A stretch of DNA of 64,000 nucleotides from Congeria kusceri (lineage: Eukaryota; Mollusca; Bivalvia; Myida; Dreissenidae), in NCBI GenBank assembly GCA_027627225.1, contig JAPFQT010000359.1, forward strand, positions 62,001-126,000, given 5' to 3'. A program made the translations under genes and the position numbers. This document shows, in pieces, positions 1 to 10,925 of this stretch (its first letter is position 1; each line of letters opens with the position of its first letter). The notes under the pieces are model-generated. The model had not been told where the DNA came from. It searched no databases and saw only the letters and a program-made list of their open reading frames with translations.

Positions 1-112
1 ATCATCGTCGTCATCATCTTAATCATCGTCGTTGCCGTCGTCATCATCATCATCGTCGTCACAACCGTCATCATCATCATCTTCCAAATAATCATCATCA
101 CCATCGTCGTAA
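1..112. repeat. CAT/CGT trinucleotide microsatellite
   Basis: The window opens inside an imperfect run of ATC/GTC triplets (units such as atcatcgtc and catcatcat) that fades at about position 112. Its left border lies outside the window. The interruptions between CAT and CGT units suggest an old, slowly decaying array. No open frame of note runs through it. Confidence 0.85.
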
Positions 113-1113
113 GCCTCATGTTGTACTTAAAGCCTGGGTATAGTTCATAATGTGATATGTACACACCGAGATGCCAAATAAATTCGGTATTGCTAAACAC
201 GCGGAATTTTTAAACAATGCATAAAATCGAATTTTCAAAAAACGGCAAAATAAATTAGCAATTTATGTGTTATATATTTTGTCTAGTAACTAGTAACACA
301 TTTTCTATGAAGCACAATAATTATAATTTATCTGCTAAGAACATTAAAAAGGTAAACATTCAAAATATGACGGGTCGCTAATTGCTTTATAGCCTGGGCT
401 GGTATTTATAAGGGCTATTAGTCAAAAATTAAGATGTTAATATTTTACAATTTTATATCTTAACTTTTTTTTTCTAAGAAATGTATTTGGTTCCAATATT
501 TTGACAAAGAAGTTGCAATATAATTCGAATGAAACCGATTAGCATCAAGACAATTAGGACCTAAAACAGTTGGGCCACAGGCCAAATCGGTCCCAAAACA
601 AATCGGTTGAATGAAGCCTCAGTATTACCTGAACTCTCCAGGCTTTGGTTTCACTGTTTTAACTTTCATTAATTTGTTTTTATAGAAAATTAGACAAATG
701 GTTGTAATGTGGTTTCTTTGAATTGAAAGGGTAATACAGAAATATGCTATTTTAGACAGCAACCACATATGCAACTACCGGTAAATAAAAGGAATTACAA
801 GCCAAGACATTGCTCACTAAAAACATTTCCAGGCAGTTAATCAGATGAAAGTCATAATAAAGGCAATATGAAGGACAATTTCAATTTTGAGCATAACATT
901 TGACCAATTTGGTATGCAGGTAATGGCAATTATAAGGTTACAATGAACAGGGAAAAATGCACGGCCACCATCTAACGGAGGGGTTTTTGAAATGAAGGAG
1001 GACATTGACAGCAACACATTCACACTGAGTTAATGGAAACAAACTATAATGACAGATACTTGCGCTAAGAAACAGTCCAAACCCATGAACTGATAACCAT
1101 GTTAAACAAACAA
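113..1113. other. AT-rich stretch without a recognised gene
   Basis: About 1 kb of AT-rich sequence with frequent stops in all frames. The short open frame at 841-1023 (minus) has no recognisable domain. It lies on the 3' side of the exon candidate at 1333-1425, so it could be untranslated region of that gene if the gene is real. Confidence 0.4.
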
Positions 1114-1303
1114 CAGGGCAAGGACTGACACACTGGACAAGGCATAGGAAACACCAGCACCGCCACCAGATATCTATAGAGACAGCACAACACATAATTA
1201 TTGTAGCACAGGGCAAGGACTGACACACTGGACAAGGCATAGGAAACACCAGCACCGCCACCAGATATCTATGGAGACAGCACAACACATAATTATTGTA
1301 GCA
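1114..1303. repeat. Two-copy tandem duplication, 95-bp unit
   Basis: A 95-bp unit beginning cagggcaaggactgacacac occurs twice, at 1114-1208 and 1209-1303. I see only one difference (tctatagag against tctatggag). The near-identity points to a recent duplication. It creates the minus-strand open frame at 938-1288, whose repeated cysteine-rich segments come from the duplication and not from a protein domain. Confidence 0.9.
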
Positions 1304-1332
1304 ACTGCAAACAGCGAATGGTCATGACAGCT

Positions 1333-1425
1333 TCATATGTCGGTCACTGGGAAGTCAGCACCATAGACGGACGCTCTATCGGACTTCTTTGTCGGCAACG
1401 GGTTCAGCAGTTTTTCAAACTTGAT
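1333..1425 (-). CDS. Candidate terminal coding exon, unidentified protein
   Basis: On the minus strand a short frame reads IKFEKLLNPLPTKKSD and goes on to end ...YGADFPVTDI before a TGA stop at 1335-1333. Local GC is clearly higher than the surroundings. Immediately 5' is a pyrimidine-rich tract (CTTTCTGTTTCCTCC) and an AAG that would serve as acceptor, giving an exon start at 1425. A second possible acceptor, GAG, would extend it to 1446. I do not recognise the protein. The rest of the gene would lie at higher coordinates on the minus strand, but I found no convincing upstream exon. It may be chance. Confidence 0.3.
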   Translation of the reverse strand: MKFEKLLNPLPTKKSDRASVYGADFPVTDI

Positions 1426-1499
1426 CTTATTGGAGGAAACAGAAAGCTCCAGATAAGCAAGTCACTAGCAAAGGGGTGAATGCCTGGATGATGCAGAGC

Positions 1500-3490
1500 A
1501 ATGTTACTCTCCACAGTGAATGACATCAGGCACTCGTACAGACATATTTTCAGAGGCATATGTTCTGGGCATTTAATGTCATATTTTCACTTATGGCCAC
1601 TTAAATTCTTAGTAATCTTGTGTGACATTAGATGTTTTTCACAATAATGCTTTTCTACACAACCTGGCTATTGACAAGCTTACCCGAATATTATGTTTTT
1701 ACATCGTATTGATAACCAGTATTTTGAACTAGAAAACACTAAATATATAAATTATACAAACAACCAAGGCCAAAAGAGATGTGTTCGGCATTATATCAAC
1801 ATCATCCGATTAAAAAAACAACAACATAGTATTCTTTTACCGGTATTAACTGATTCAAATGATTTTCGAAGAAATAACCGAACAAATGTATAATTTGCTT
1901 GTGATGTTTAAAACCCTTGTGCCGTATGTGAGTACACTATACCATTATGTACATTTGTTTCTCACCGGCATTTAAAACTGACAGTACTGAAGACAGAACC
2001 TTACACAATCTGTAAAATGAATTGGCTCTGAAGGGCAACAAACAAATTGATCTTCACCATTGGCCGTCTATTGTTATACAGTAGAGCTCTTTTAACAATG
2101 TATCCTGAAGCTTTTGGAAAAACATCTTGTGAAAAACCAGTATCTCAAATCTGGAATACATCTAACCAACTGAACCAGCATGACATGCATGGCAAATAGC
2201 AGTCTGGGTTTGATAGAGATTGGTCTGGCAAATAGCAGTCTGGGATTGGAAATGAACATGGAACACTGATGAACCCTCTATGCACTCTCTAGCATCAGCT
2301 GCAGCAGAAACATGTTTCTGCAAATAATGTAACATGTCAGACATGGTACAGTCAAAACATAATATTTGTTATATTCAAAAGACTTTAATCGCATGTTATG
2401 AATGATTAATGGAAATTAATATACACTGTTAAATGGTTTTGAAAACAAATGTAAATGGCAGCCTTAAATACTAATACTTGCATTATTGCTTTGAAGCATT
2501 GGAAAATATCAATAAAAGAACATTCACACTTTTGCATAATTTCATGTCGAATATATATCAGTTTATATATTAGTTATTCTCTACATACATACATTTTGTC
2601 ATCAATTGCATGATCAACACAACACATCCCACATTAGATTTACAAACAGTGCCCATTGTATTCTGGTCACTATAAGGCCCAGTGTCTCACAAATAGTGGA
2701 AATACGGCACCCTAACTTTGTTGGTCACAATACTGCCACATAATAAATTTTCTATTACTCATTTTATGTTAATGGGCACTAATTTACTTGTCAATCACTG
2801 TTGTGGTGGGAAAAAAGTGCCACTCTTACTGCGTCATTGTTGCTTAATTATATTTGTATTGAATTTTATTATGTGTTTTCTGTTGTTTAAAAAGGCTGAT
2901 GTTTACACTGACGATTCGTGTATTCACATACTTTCAAAAAATAAACATAAAAACAAAGTTAAAAGTAGTTCCATATACAGTAACCCAGAGTGAAATGATC
3001 AAACGTTATCATTTCAAAAATAATTTATTATAAAAAAAAATTGCATGGATACCTCCCATAAATCATGGTTGTATTTCTATTTCTTTATATTTTATAATAA
3101 TTTGTATAATATAACTACACTCATATGAAAGTAAAAATTTGGATGAGCATATAGAATTGTTCTGACGCAATAAGTGTGACATAATGCTTACAATTGGGTT
3201 CAGAAACCCGAGTTTTGTTCCAGATAATGCTAGAGAGCGTTGACTGTTGATAACTGTAACATTTCTAATTCCTGCAAAAGAATGGTCTCTATTACACCCA
3301 GACTGTTATTTGCAATGCAAGTTGTGCTGCTTCTGAGGAATCAATATATTCCAGATTAGATATATTCATATTAATTTTCCCAAGATGTGTTGATTTTAGA
3401 AAGACACAGGTACACTGCAAGAAGTCCAATCCTTAAAATAAAATGTTTTTCACACACTGAAAAGCCAGTCTTAGACAACGAAAGATGAAC
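1500..3490. other. Intergenic stretch without a recognised gene
   Basis: About 2 kb of mostly unique AT-rich DNA. The open frames at 1693-1893, 2162-2344 and 2718-2993 have no recognisable motif. The second contains a short local duplication (ggcaaatagcagtctggg twice, near 2190 and 2226). An A-rich run is at about 3032. Nothing here supports a gene. Confidence 0.4.
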
Positions 3491-3494
3491 ATAG

Positions 3495-3690
3495 TAAGTC
3501 AAAGTGGTGTAATGGATATGATGTCCGCCTAGCGATTGGTAGATCATAAGTTTGGTCCCTACTCTGGGAGTGTTTGAATGACCTTCCTCAAAAGACACCT
3601 AGTACTGGTTCTACCCAGGAAATATACTCGAAAGTTGCTTGATAAACTTCAGGCTTTCGACACATTGAAGCTTAAATAAATAGGATTTAA
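3495..3690 (+). mobile_element. tRNA-derived SINE, family S1
   Basis: The head carries an A-box-like segment (gtggtgtaatggatatgatg) and a degenerate B-box (agtttggtcccta). The body contains agacacctagtactggttct and acccaggaaatatactcgaa, and the tail contains gaagcttaaataaatagg. The same order of blocks occurs at 18262-18476 (minus) and 30777-30978 (plus), which establishes a family of roughly 200 bp. The head looks like a tRNA with a decayed anticodon arm. The family name is not known to me. Confidence 0.7.
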
Positions 3691-4071
3691 ACTTAAGGAA
3701 ACAACAGAACATAATAGACAACCAACATATGGAACAAGGGTTTCAAACCTGGTGCAGACACATGGGATACTTACAGAAAAGTACAAGAAAGAAAGCATAA
3801 ACAAAACTCTGTGAAGTTATTTACTTGTCAATGGACACCATGTTGAACCAAATCTCAGTGGGACTAAAAAAAACCATGTGAACAACAAGTGAGCCATGAC
3901 TGCCCTGCATTTTTCACCCAAGTTTAGGTTTGTGAAAGAATTTGACCCTAAATGAAAGTTGGTGAAGTTATTTCTAAGTGCTTGATTCACTAGGTTTTAA
4001 TGAAGAAAACAGTCACTGGATCAATATTTGGTAAATAATTTAATAGGTAATGTAAATAGCTCCCCTGCCGG

Positions 4072-4378
4072 GCCCGGCTTGATTAGTTGGTAGAGCGCTT
4101 GACTGGAAATATGGGGATCACGAGTTCGAACCCCAGAGTGGCCACAAAACTTGTGTGGGATTTGGTCATAAAATTATTTCTACGGCCACCCCCCTACCTA
4201 TGATTCAAGTAGGGTAGTTGTCAGTTACTGGCATAGGTATGTGCACTTAGTACTGGTAAACTGCTTAGATGGGCTAAGCCTGCCCAGGAAAAGTGAGAGT
4301 AGGTTAACTGACCACCAAGATATGACTGAAATACTGTTAAAACGGCAAAAAAATCCCAACAAAACAAACAAACAACAA
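4072..4378 (+). mobile_element. tRNA-derived SINE, family S2
   Basis: The head (about 4072-4144) is a recognisable tRNA: GCCCGGCTTGATTAGTTGGT, the A-box segment tagttggtagagcg and the B-box gttcgaaccc, closing in gtggcc. A body of about 200 bp follows, and then an A-rich tail (aaaaaaatcccaacaaaac and on to 4378). The body shares the short block agtactggt...cccaggaaa with family S1, so the two families may share a central module. Coding potential is nil. The small open frame at 4241-4429 is a shadow. Confidence 0.75.
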
Positions 4379-4557
4379 ATAGCTTCCTTAATCAACAAAG
4401 GATTGTTTTACCCATCAATGTGGTGTTAACGCCATATCATTTTAATACTTATCTGATATCAAATGCCTAGAGAACGTTATCTCCCTTTGACTATTTTAGA
4501 GTTCGCTTGTATTTTGAAACTGGTTCAGTCTGTGTGGCACATTTTCCCACATATTTT

Positions 4558-4699
4558 AAATCCTAACCCTATCCGTAAACTTAAACTGCCAACTGTTGAG
4601 CGTTTCAACATATCAATTATGAGATAAAAAATCCTAACCCTATCCGTAAACTTAAACTGCCAACTATTGAGCGTTTCAACATATCAATTATGAGATAAA
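4558..4699. repeat. Two-copy tandem duplication, 71-bp unit
   Basis: A 71-bp unit starting aaatcctaaccctatccgta is present twice in direct tandem, with one visible difference (aactgttgag against aactattgag). It is a recent local duplication in otherwise unique DNA. Confidence 0.9.
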
Positions 4700-4917
4700 A
4701 ATAATTAAAAATTATAACTGTCTAAAGAACATCCTTACTAACTGCACAAGTTTTTACTTTCAACCTTAACCCCAGTAAACTTAAAGAATACCAACATATT
4801 AGCAAATAAAGAAGAACCTAGATCAGAAAATATTAACCCAATCAATTCGCAACAATTGTAAAACAACAATTGCATGATGTAGTTTTAAATGGTATGAGGT
4901 CACATGGTGAGAACTCT

Positions 4918-4993
4918 GCAGCCAGTCCGGGACTCGAACCCGGGACCTCTCGCTAACACGGCGAGTGCTCTACCAACTGAGCTAACCCGGCAG
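4918..4993 (-). tRNA. tRNA-like sequence, probably a SINE head
   Basis: The minus strand folds as a near-complete tRNA: D-arm GCTCAGTTGGTAGAGC, anticodon stem CTCGC/GCGAG, and T-arm CCGGGTTCGAGTCCCGG. Position 33 is G instead of the normal U, and the acceptor stem is imperfect (GCCGGGT against ACTGGC). The loop would give anticodon TGT if read literally. These defects argue for a tRNA-derived repeat or pseudogene. The polymerase III A and B boxes are intact, so transcription is possible. Confidence 0.45.
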
Positions 4994-5129
4994 GTACACA
5001 ATCTCTCCCCTATAGTGACCTTTAACAGTTTACATGAGTAACATGTATTTTGTCAAATACAACCAAATGATATGAATTTTGGCTAAACAATTACTTGTTC
5101 AGGATTTATAATAATGTTATTTTTGCTAA

Positions 5130-5640
5130 AACCCATTTTTCTGCCCCTAAAGGAGGGCATATAAAAATCAAACCGTCCATCCATATGTCTGTGCATCCAT
5201 CTGTCTGTATGTGTCTGTGCGTCCGTTAGTCCATCCGGGCAAGGTTTAAGTTTTTCATCATGTCATATATCTTGAATACTATCAAAAGTATTTACTTGAA
5301 ACTTGAAATACTTCTATAGTATCAATGTCTCCAGCAAGGAAAGCAAGCCACTTAACTCTGTTTTGTATTTTGACAGATTTATGCCCCTTGTATAACTTCG
5401 TAATTTTGGTTTAAGTTTTTCATAAAGTCCAATATCTAGAATACTATCAAAGGTATTTACTTGAAACTTTTAATACATCTTCATTATCAATGTCTCCACC
5501 AGAAATAGCAAGCCTCAGAAACATGTGTTGTGTTTTGACAGATTAATGCCCCTTTTTAACTTAGACATGTTGATTTTTAAAAAGTTTTTCCGAGCAGCCA
5601 CTTTAAGCTGAAAAAAATAAGTATATATTTTTTAGTCACT
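5130..5640 (-). mobile_element. Short array element, about 164-bp monomers
   Basis: Two monomers with period about 164 bp are aligned by gaatactatcaaaagtattt (near 5273) and gaatactatcaaaggtattt (near 5437). The left edge has gcccctaaaggagggcatat followed by a run of tccatccatat- and tgtctg-type motifs. In reverse this matches the ggacgg-rich right ends of other array elements here (for example 54600-54690). The element therefore probably lies on the minus strand and is short or truncated. Confidence 0.5.
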
Positions 5641-5689
5641 CTTATTTACAAAGATACATTTTGGTGTCAAAGGTCACACTTACTAAAAA

Positions 5690-5762
5690 TGTGTCTTTGC
5701 CGGGACGCAAACCTACGACCACCTGGATAAAAAATGTGTCGCTCTAACACTCAACCATTGTG
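5690..5762 (-). repeat. Degenerate tRNA-like segment
   Basis: The reverse strand reads GGTTGAGTGTTAGAGCGACA near its start and GGTTTGCGTCCCGGC near its end. This is the pattern of a decayed tRNA with A-box and B-box remnants. It abuts the 25-bp minisatellite directly, so the array may have grown from its edge. Confidence 0.35.
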
Positions 5763-6821
5763 ACAAACAATCATGGTGGTGATTGTGACTAACAATCATG
5801 GAGGTGATTTTGACTTACAATTATGGTGGTGATTGTGACTTACAATCATGGTGGTGATTGATACTTACAATCATGGAGGTAATTTTGACTTACAATCATG
5901 GTGGTGATTGTTACTTACAATCATGGTGGTGATTGTGACTTACAATCATGGTGGTGATTGGTGGTGATTGTGACTTACACTCATGGAGGTGATTGTGACT
6001 TACAATCATGGTGGTGATTGTGACTTACAATCATGGTGGTGATTGTGGCTTACAATCATGGTGGTGACTGTTACTTACAATCATGGTGGTGATTGTTACT
6101 TACAATCATGTAGGTGATTGTGACTTACAATCATGGTGGTGATTGTGACTTACAATCATGGTGGTGATTGTGACTTACAATCATGGTGGTGATTGTGACT
6201 TACAATCATGGTGGTGATTGTGACTTACAATCATGGAGGTGATTTTGACTTACAATTATGGTGGTGATTGTGACTTACAATCATGGTGGTGATTGTGACT
6301 TACAATCATGGTGGTGATTGTGACTTACAATCATGGTGGTGATTGTGACTTACAATCATGGTGGTGATTGTGACTTACAATCATGGTCGTGATTGTGACT
6401 TACAATCATGGAGGTGATTTTGACTTACAGTTATGGTGGTGATTGTGACTTACAATCATGGTGGTGATTGTGACTTACAATTATGGTGGTGATTGTGACT
6501 TACAATCATGGTGGTGATTGTGACTTACAATCATGGTGGTGATTGTGACTTACAATCATGGTGGTGATTGTGACTTACCATCATGGTGGTGATTGTGACT
6601 TACAATCATGGTCGTGATTGTGACTTACAATCATGGAGGTGATTTTGACTTACAGTTATGGTGGTGATTGTGACTTACAATCATGGTGGTGATTTTGACT
6701 TACAATTATGGTGGTGATTGTGACTTACAATCATGGTGGTGATTGTGACTTACAATCATGGTGGTGATTGTGACTTACAATCATGGTGGTGATTGTGACT
6801 TACCATCATGGTGGTGATTGT
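5761..6821. repeat. 25-bp minisatellite, about 42 copies
   Basis: The unit is tgacttacaatcatggtggt plus gattg. The first copies are more diverged. Every standard unit contains CAATCA-TGGTGG-TGATTG, a perfect 6-bp stem with a 6-base loop. Rare variants (gtcgt at 6386 and 6611; ttacca at 6575 and 6800) recur exactly 225 bp apart, so a nine-unit block has been duplicated within the array. The unit length is not a multiple of three and all frames carry stops, so it is not coding. Confidence 0.95.
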
Positions 6822-6968
6822 TTAACGTTATGTAAGCAATACTCGTGTTTTCCAAAACACTTGTGAAAAAACTTACAAAAGCGTTATAATTCAATCCATT
6901 TCAATTAATGATTTTTTATAAACAACACTATATTTTCAATATTTCTTTGTCAGAAGTATTATTTAATC

Positions 6969-7005
6969 TGTATATGTATATATATATATATATTTTTTTT
7001 TTTTT
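6969..7005. repeat. TA microsatellite followed by poly-T
   Basis: A run of TA dinucleotides (tatatatatatatatata) passes directly into about 13 T. This is low-complexity DNA between the two large minisatellites. The 500 bp from 6822 to 7324 otherwise shows no gene. Confidence 0.85.
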
Positions 7006-7324
7006 CAGTTCCGTATAGTTTATTATCCTCGTCGATGTGTGGGGGTCGAGGGCGTCCCCCTCCACACCGTACATTATACATTAAATGCATGCACAATTTT
7101 ACATGTATAATATAAACAAGTGCCGTCCACGACATAGAAAATAGATATTCAGTGTCATATTTCACTTTTTGATCTATGACAAAATAATTGAACTTTTGTT
7201 AATTTGCCAATCTGTGAACAGGTCACTTTTAATAGCATAAGAAATAAAGCCTTCAAGGCTTCAAGGAAATCACACAAACAATCACATGTGTCCATATCTC
7301 CAACTGCTGAGAAAAAACCTTATG

Positions 7325-8580
7325 AAACAAGGAAACTTAGCTAAATTATGAAATACTCAAGTAATAACCGGTAAACAAGGAAACTTAGCTAAATTATGAA
7401 ATACTCAAGTAATAACCGGTAAACAAGGAAACTTAGCTAAATTATGAAATACTCAAGTAATAACCGGTAAACAAGGAAACTTAGCTATATTATGAAATAC
7501 TCAAGTAATAACCGGTAAACAAGGAAACTTAGCTATATTATGAAATACTCAAGTAATAACCGGTAAACAAGGAAACTTAGCTATATTATGAAATACTCAA
7601 GTAATAACCGGTAAACAAGGAAACTTAGCTATATTATGAAATACTCAAGTAATAACCGGTAAACAAGGAAACTTAGCTATATTATGAAATACTCAAGTAA
7701 TAACCGGTAAACAAGGAAACTTAGCTAAATTATGAAATACTCAAGTAATAACCGGTAAACAAGGAAACTTAGCTATATTATGAAATACTCAAGTAATAAC
7801 TGGTAAACAAGGAAACTTAGCTATATTATGAAATACTCAAGTAATAACCGGTAAACAAGGAAACTTAGCTAAATTATGAAATACTCAAGTAATAACCGGT
7901 AAACAAGGAAACTTAGCTATATTATGAAATACTCAAGTAATAACCGGTAAACAAGGAAACTTAGCAATATTATGAAATACTCAAGTAATAACTGGTAAAC
8001 AAGGAAACTTAGCTATATTATGAAATACTCAAGTAATAACCGGTAAACAAGGAAACTTAGCTATATTATGAAATACTCAAGTAATAACCGGTAAACAAGG
8101 AAACTTAGCTAAATTATGAAATACTCAAGTAATAACCGGTAAACAAGGAAACTTAGCTATATTATGAAATACTCAAGTAATAACCGGTAAACAAGGAAAC
8201 TTAGCTATATTATGAAATACTCAAGTAATAACCGGTAAACAAGGAAACTTAGCTATATTATGAAATACTCAAGTAATAACCGGTAAACAAGGAAACTTAG
8301 CTATATTATGAAATACTCAAGTAATAACCGGTAAACAAGGAAACTTAGCTATATTATGAAATACTCAAGTAATAACCGGTAAACAAGGAAACTTAGCTAT
8401 ATTATGAAATACTCAAGTAATAACCGGTAAACAAGGAAACTTAGCTATATTATGAAATACTCAAGTAATAACCGGTAAACAAGGAAACTTAGCTATATTA
8501 TGAAATACTCAAGTAATAACCGGTAAACAAGGAAACTTAGCTATATTATGAAATACTCAAGTAATAACCGGTAAACAAGA
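7325..8580. repeat. 48-bp minisatellite, 26 copies, nearly identical
   Basis: The unit begins aaacaaggaaacttagctat and ends in taaccggt. Twenty-six full units span 7325-8572, and a partial unit ends near 8580. Variation is limited to a few sites: ctatatt or ctaaatt, one caatatt, and two accggt to actggt changes (near 7800 and 7990). Such homogeneity implies recent expansion or conversion. Although 48 is a multiple of three, stops fall in all frames on both strands. Each unit carries an ACCGGT palindrome. Confidence 0.97.
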
Positions 8581-8689
8581 GCAAAATTACCATAAAATAT
8601 ATATGCACCAGGACCACAGTCACTATTAATCTATATCAATGTAAAGCTGGAAACTCCACAAACACCTATTTTTTCAAACGAAATGCATT

Positions 8690-10925
8690 AAAATCAGCAC
8701 ATCAATAAAAATTTTAGTAACGGCAAACTTGACCTTGACCCTACCCACCCCATATGCAATCCCAAGCCAGGTCTCGATATAAGGTATCTATGAATTTAGT
8801 TTCATTAAAATATCTCAATGCATTCTCAAGTTATTGAGCGGAAACCATTTATATATTTTTAGTAACAGTGACCCTGACCCCACTCACCCCATATGCAATC
8901 CCAACTGTTTTTCTATTTTAGTAACAATGACCCTGACCCCAACCACCCCATATGCAATCCCAACCGTTTTTCTATTTTAGTAACACTGACCTTGACCCTA
9001 TACACAATCGCAAGTGAGGTCTCGATATAAGGTTTGTATGTATTAAGTTTCAATAAAATATCTCAATGCGTTCTCAAGTTAATGAGCGGAAACCGTTTGT
9101 CTATTTTTAGTAACAGTGACCTTGACCCCACCCACCCCATATGCAATCCCAAGCGAGGTCTCAATATAAGGTATGTATGTATAAAGTTTCATTAAAATAT
9201 TTCAATGCGTTCTCAAGTTATTGAGCGGAAACCTTTTTCTATTTTTAGTAACAGTGACTTTGACCCCACCCACCCCATATGCATTCCCACGCGAGGTCTT
9301 GATATAAGGTATCTATGTATTAAGTTTCATTAAGATATCTCAATGCGTTCTCAAGTTAATGAGCGGAAACCATTTTTCTATTTTTAGTAACTGTGACCCT
9401 GACCCCACCCACCCCATATGCAATCCCAAGCGAGGTCTTGATATAAGGTATTAATGTATAAAGTTTCATTAAAATATCTCAATGAGTTCTCAATTTATTG
9501 AGCGGAAACCGTTTTTCTATTTTAGTAACATTGACCTTGACCTTGACCCTATACGCAATCACAAGTGAGGTCTCAATATAAGGTATGTATGTATTAAGTT
9601 TCCTTAAATTATCTAAATGCGTTCTCAAAGTATTGAGCGGAAACCATTTTTCTATTTCTAGTAACAGTGACCCTGACCCCACCCACCCCATATGCAATCT
9701 CAAGCGAGGTCTCGATATAAGGTATATATGTATAAAGTTTCATTAAAATATCTCAATGCGTTCTCAATTTTTTGTGCGGAAACCGTTTTCTATTTTAATA
9801 ACAGTGACCTTGATCTTGACCCTATATGCAATCGCATGTGAGGTCTCATTATAAGGTATGTATGTATTAAGTTTCATTAAAATATCTCAATGCGTTCTCA
9901 AGTTAATGAGCGGAAACCGTTTGTCTATTTTTAGTAACAGTGACCTTGACCTTGACCACACCCATCCCATATGCAATCCCAAGCGAGGCCTCAATATAAG
10001 GCATGTATGTATAGTTTCATTAAAATATCTCAATGTGTTCTCAAGTTATTGAGCGGAAACCGTTTTTCTATTTTTAGTAACAGTGACCTTGACCCCACTC
10101 ACCCCATATGCAATCCCAAGCGGAGTCTCGATATAAGGTATATATGAATTAAATTTCATTAAGGTATCTCAATGTGTGTTCAAATTATTGAGCGGAAACT
10201 TTTTTTCTGTTTTTAGTAACAGTGACCATGACCCCACCCAGCCCATATGCAACCCCAAGTGAGGTCTTGATATAAGGTATCTATGTACTAAGAGTCATTA
10301 AAATACCTAAATATGTTCTCAAGTTGCTGAGCGGAAACCGTTTTTCTATTTTCAGTAACAGTGACTTTGACCTTGACCCCACCCACCCCATATGCAATCC
10401 CAAGCGAGGTCTCGCTATAAGGTATCTATGTTTGAAGTTTCATTACAATAGCTTAACCCATTCTCAAGTTCAAGAGATGAAACAAAAAGGTGAGAAACTA
10501 GCTTACCGAAAAACTTTAACCTGTCCATATAGCTTATATGTACAATTTTTAAGTGTAAAAAGGCCCATAATTTTGACAAACCATTTTGACAAACTTCAAA
10601 CAAGAGTTATCAAAATTGGCCTATGAGTTCTAATAAGTGTTCTAAGTTTGAATGAAATCCCTCAAGCCATTTCTGAGAAACCAGCTTACCAAAAAACTTT
10701 AACCTGTCCATATAGTTATATGTAAAATTTCTAAGTGTAAAAAGGCCCATAATTTTGACAAATTTCAAACTAGATTTACCAAACTTGGCCTATAGGTTCA
10801 TTTTAATGTGGGGAATAAATATTTTAAGTTTAAAAGAAATCCCTCAAGCTATTCCTGAGAAACTAGTTTACCGAAACAATTTAACCTAGCTCGGACGCCG
10901 ACGCCGGGGCGAGTAGAACAGCTTG
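8690..10925 (+). mobile_element. Array element H2, about 138-bp monomers
   Basis: Roughly a dozen diverged monomers are aligned on the block gtaacagtgaccttgacccc (for example 9110, 9248, 9387, 9525, 9661), giving a period of about 137-139 bp. Each holds ctcaagttattgagcggaaa and gaggtctcgatataaggtat. The right part changes to a non-repeated tail (cagcttaccgaaaaacttta, then aggcccataattttgacaaa) ending cggacgccgacgccggggcg. Further copies or pieces are at 26466-27187, 34935-35820 and 52555-52895. No protein is encoded. The open frames at 9479-9703, 9858-10052 and 10324-10626 run through the repeats. Confidence 0.8.

Noticed and set aside
938..1288. 116-residue cysteine-rich minus-strand frame
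   Set aside because: Its internal repeat is the 95-bp DNA duplication at 1114-1303, and it lacks a start context or domain. At most it is untranslated sequence.
2162..2344. Minus-strand frame containing KHVSAAADARECIEG after an acceptor-like TTTGCAG
   Set aside because: No matching donor was found, the frame runs into a short duplication, and the protein is unrecognised.
4918..4993. Functional tRNA gene (anticodon TGT if read literally)
   Set aside because: U33 is replaced by G and the acceptor stem is imperfect, so it is kept only as a tRNA-like sequence or SINE head.
5761..8580. Possible CRISPR-like or regularly spaced array
   Set aside because: Units are contiguous without unique spacers and the DNA is eukaryotic. 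They are minisatellites.
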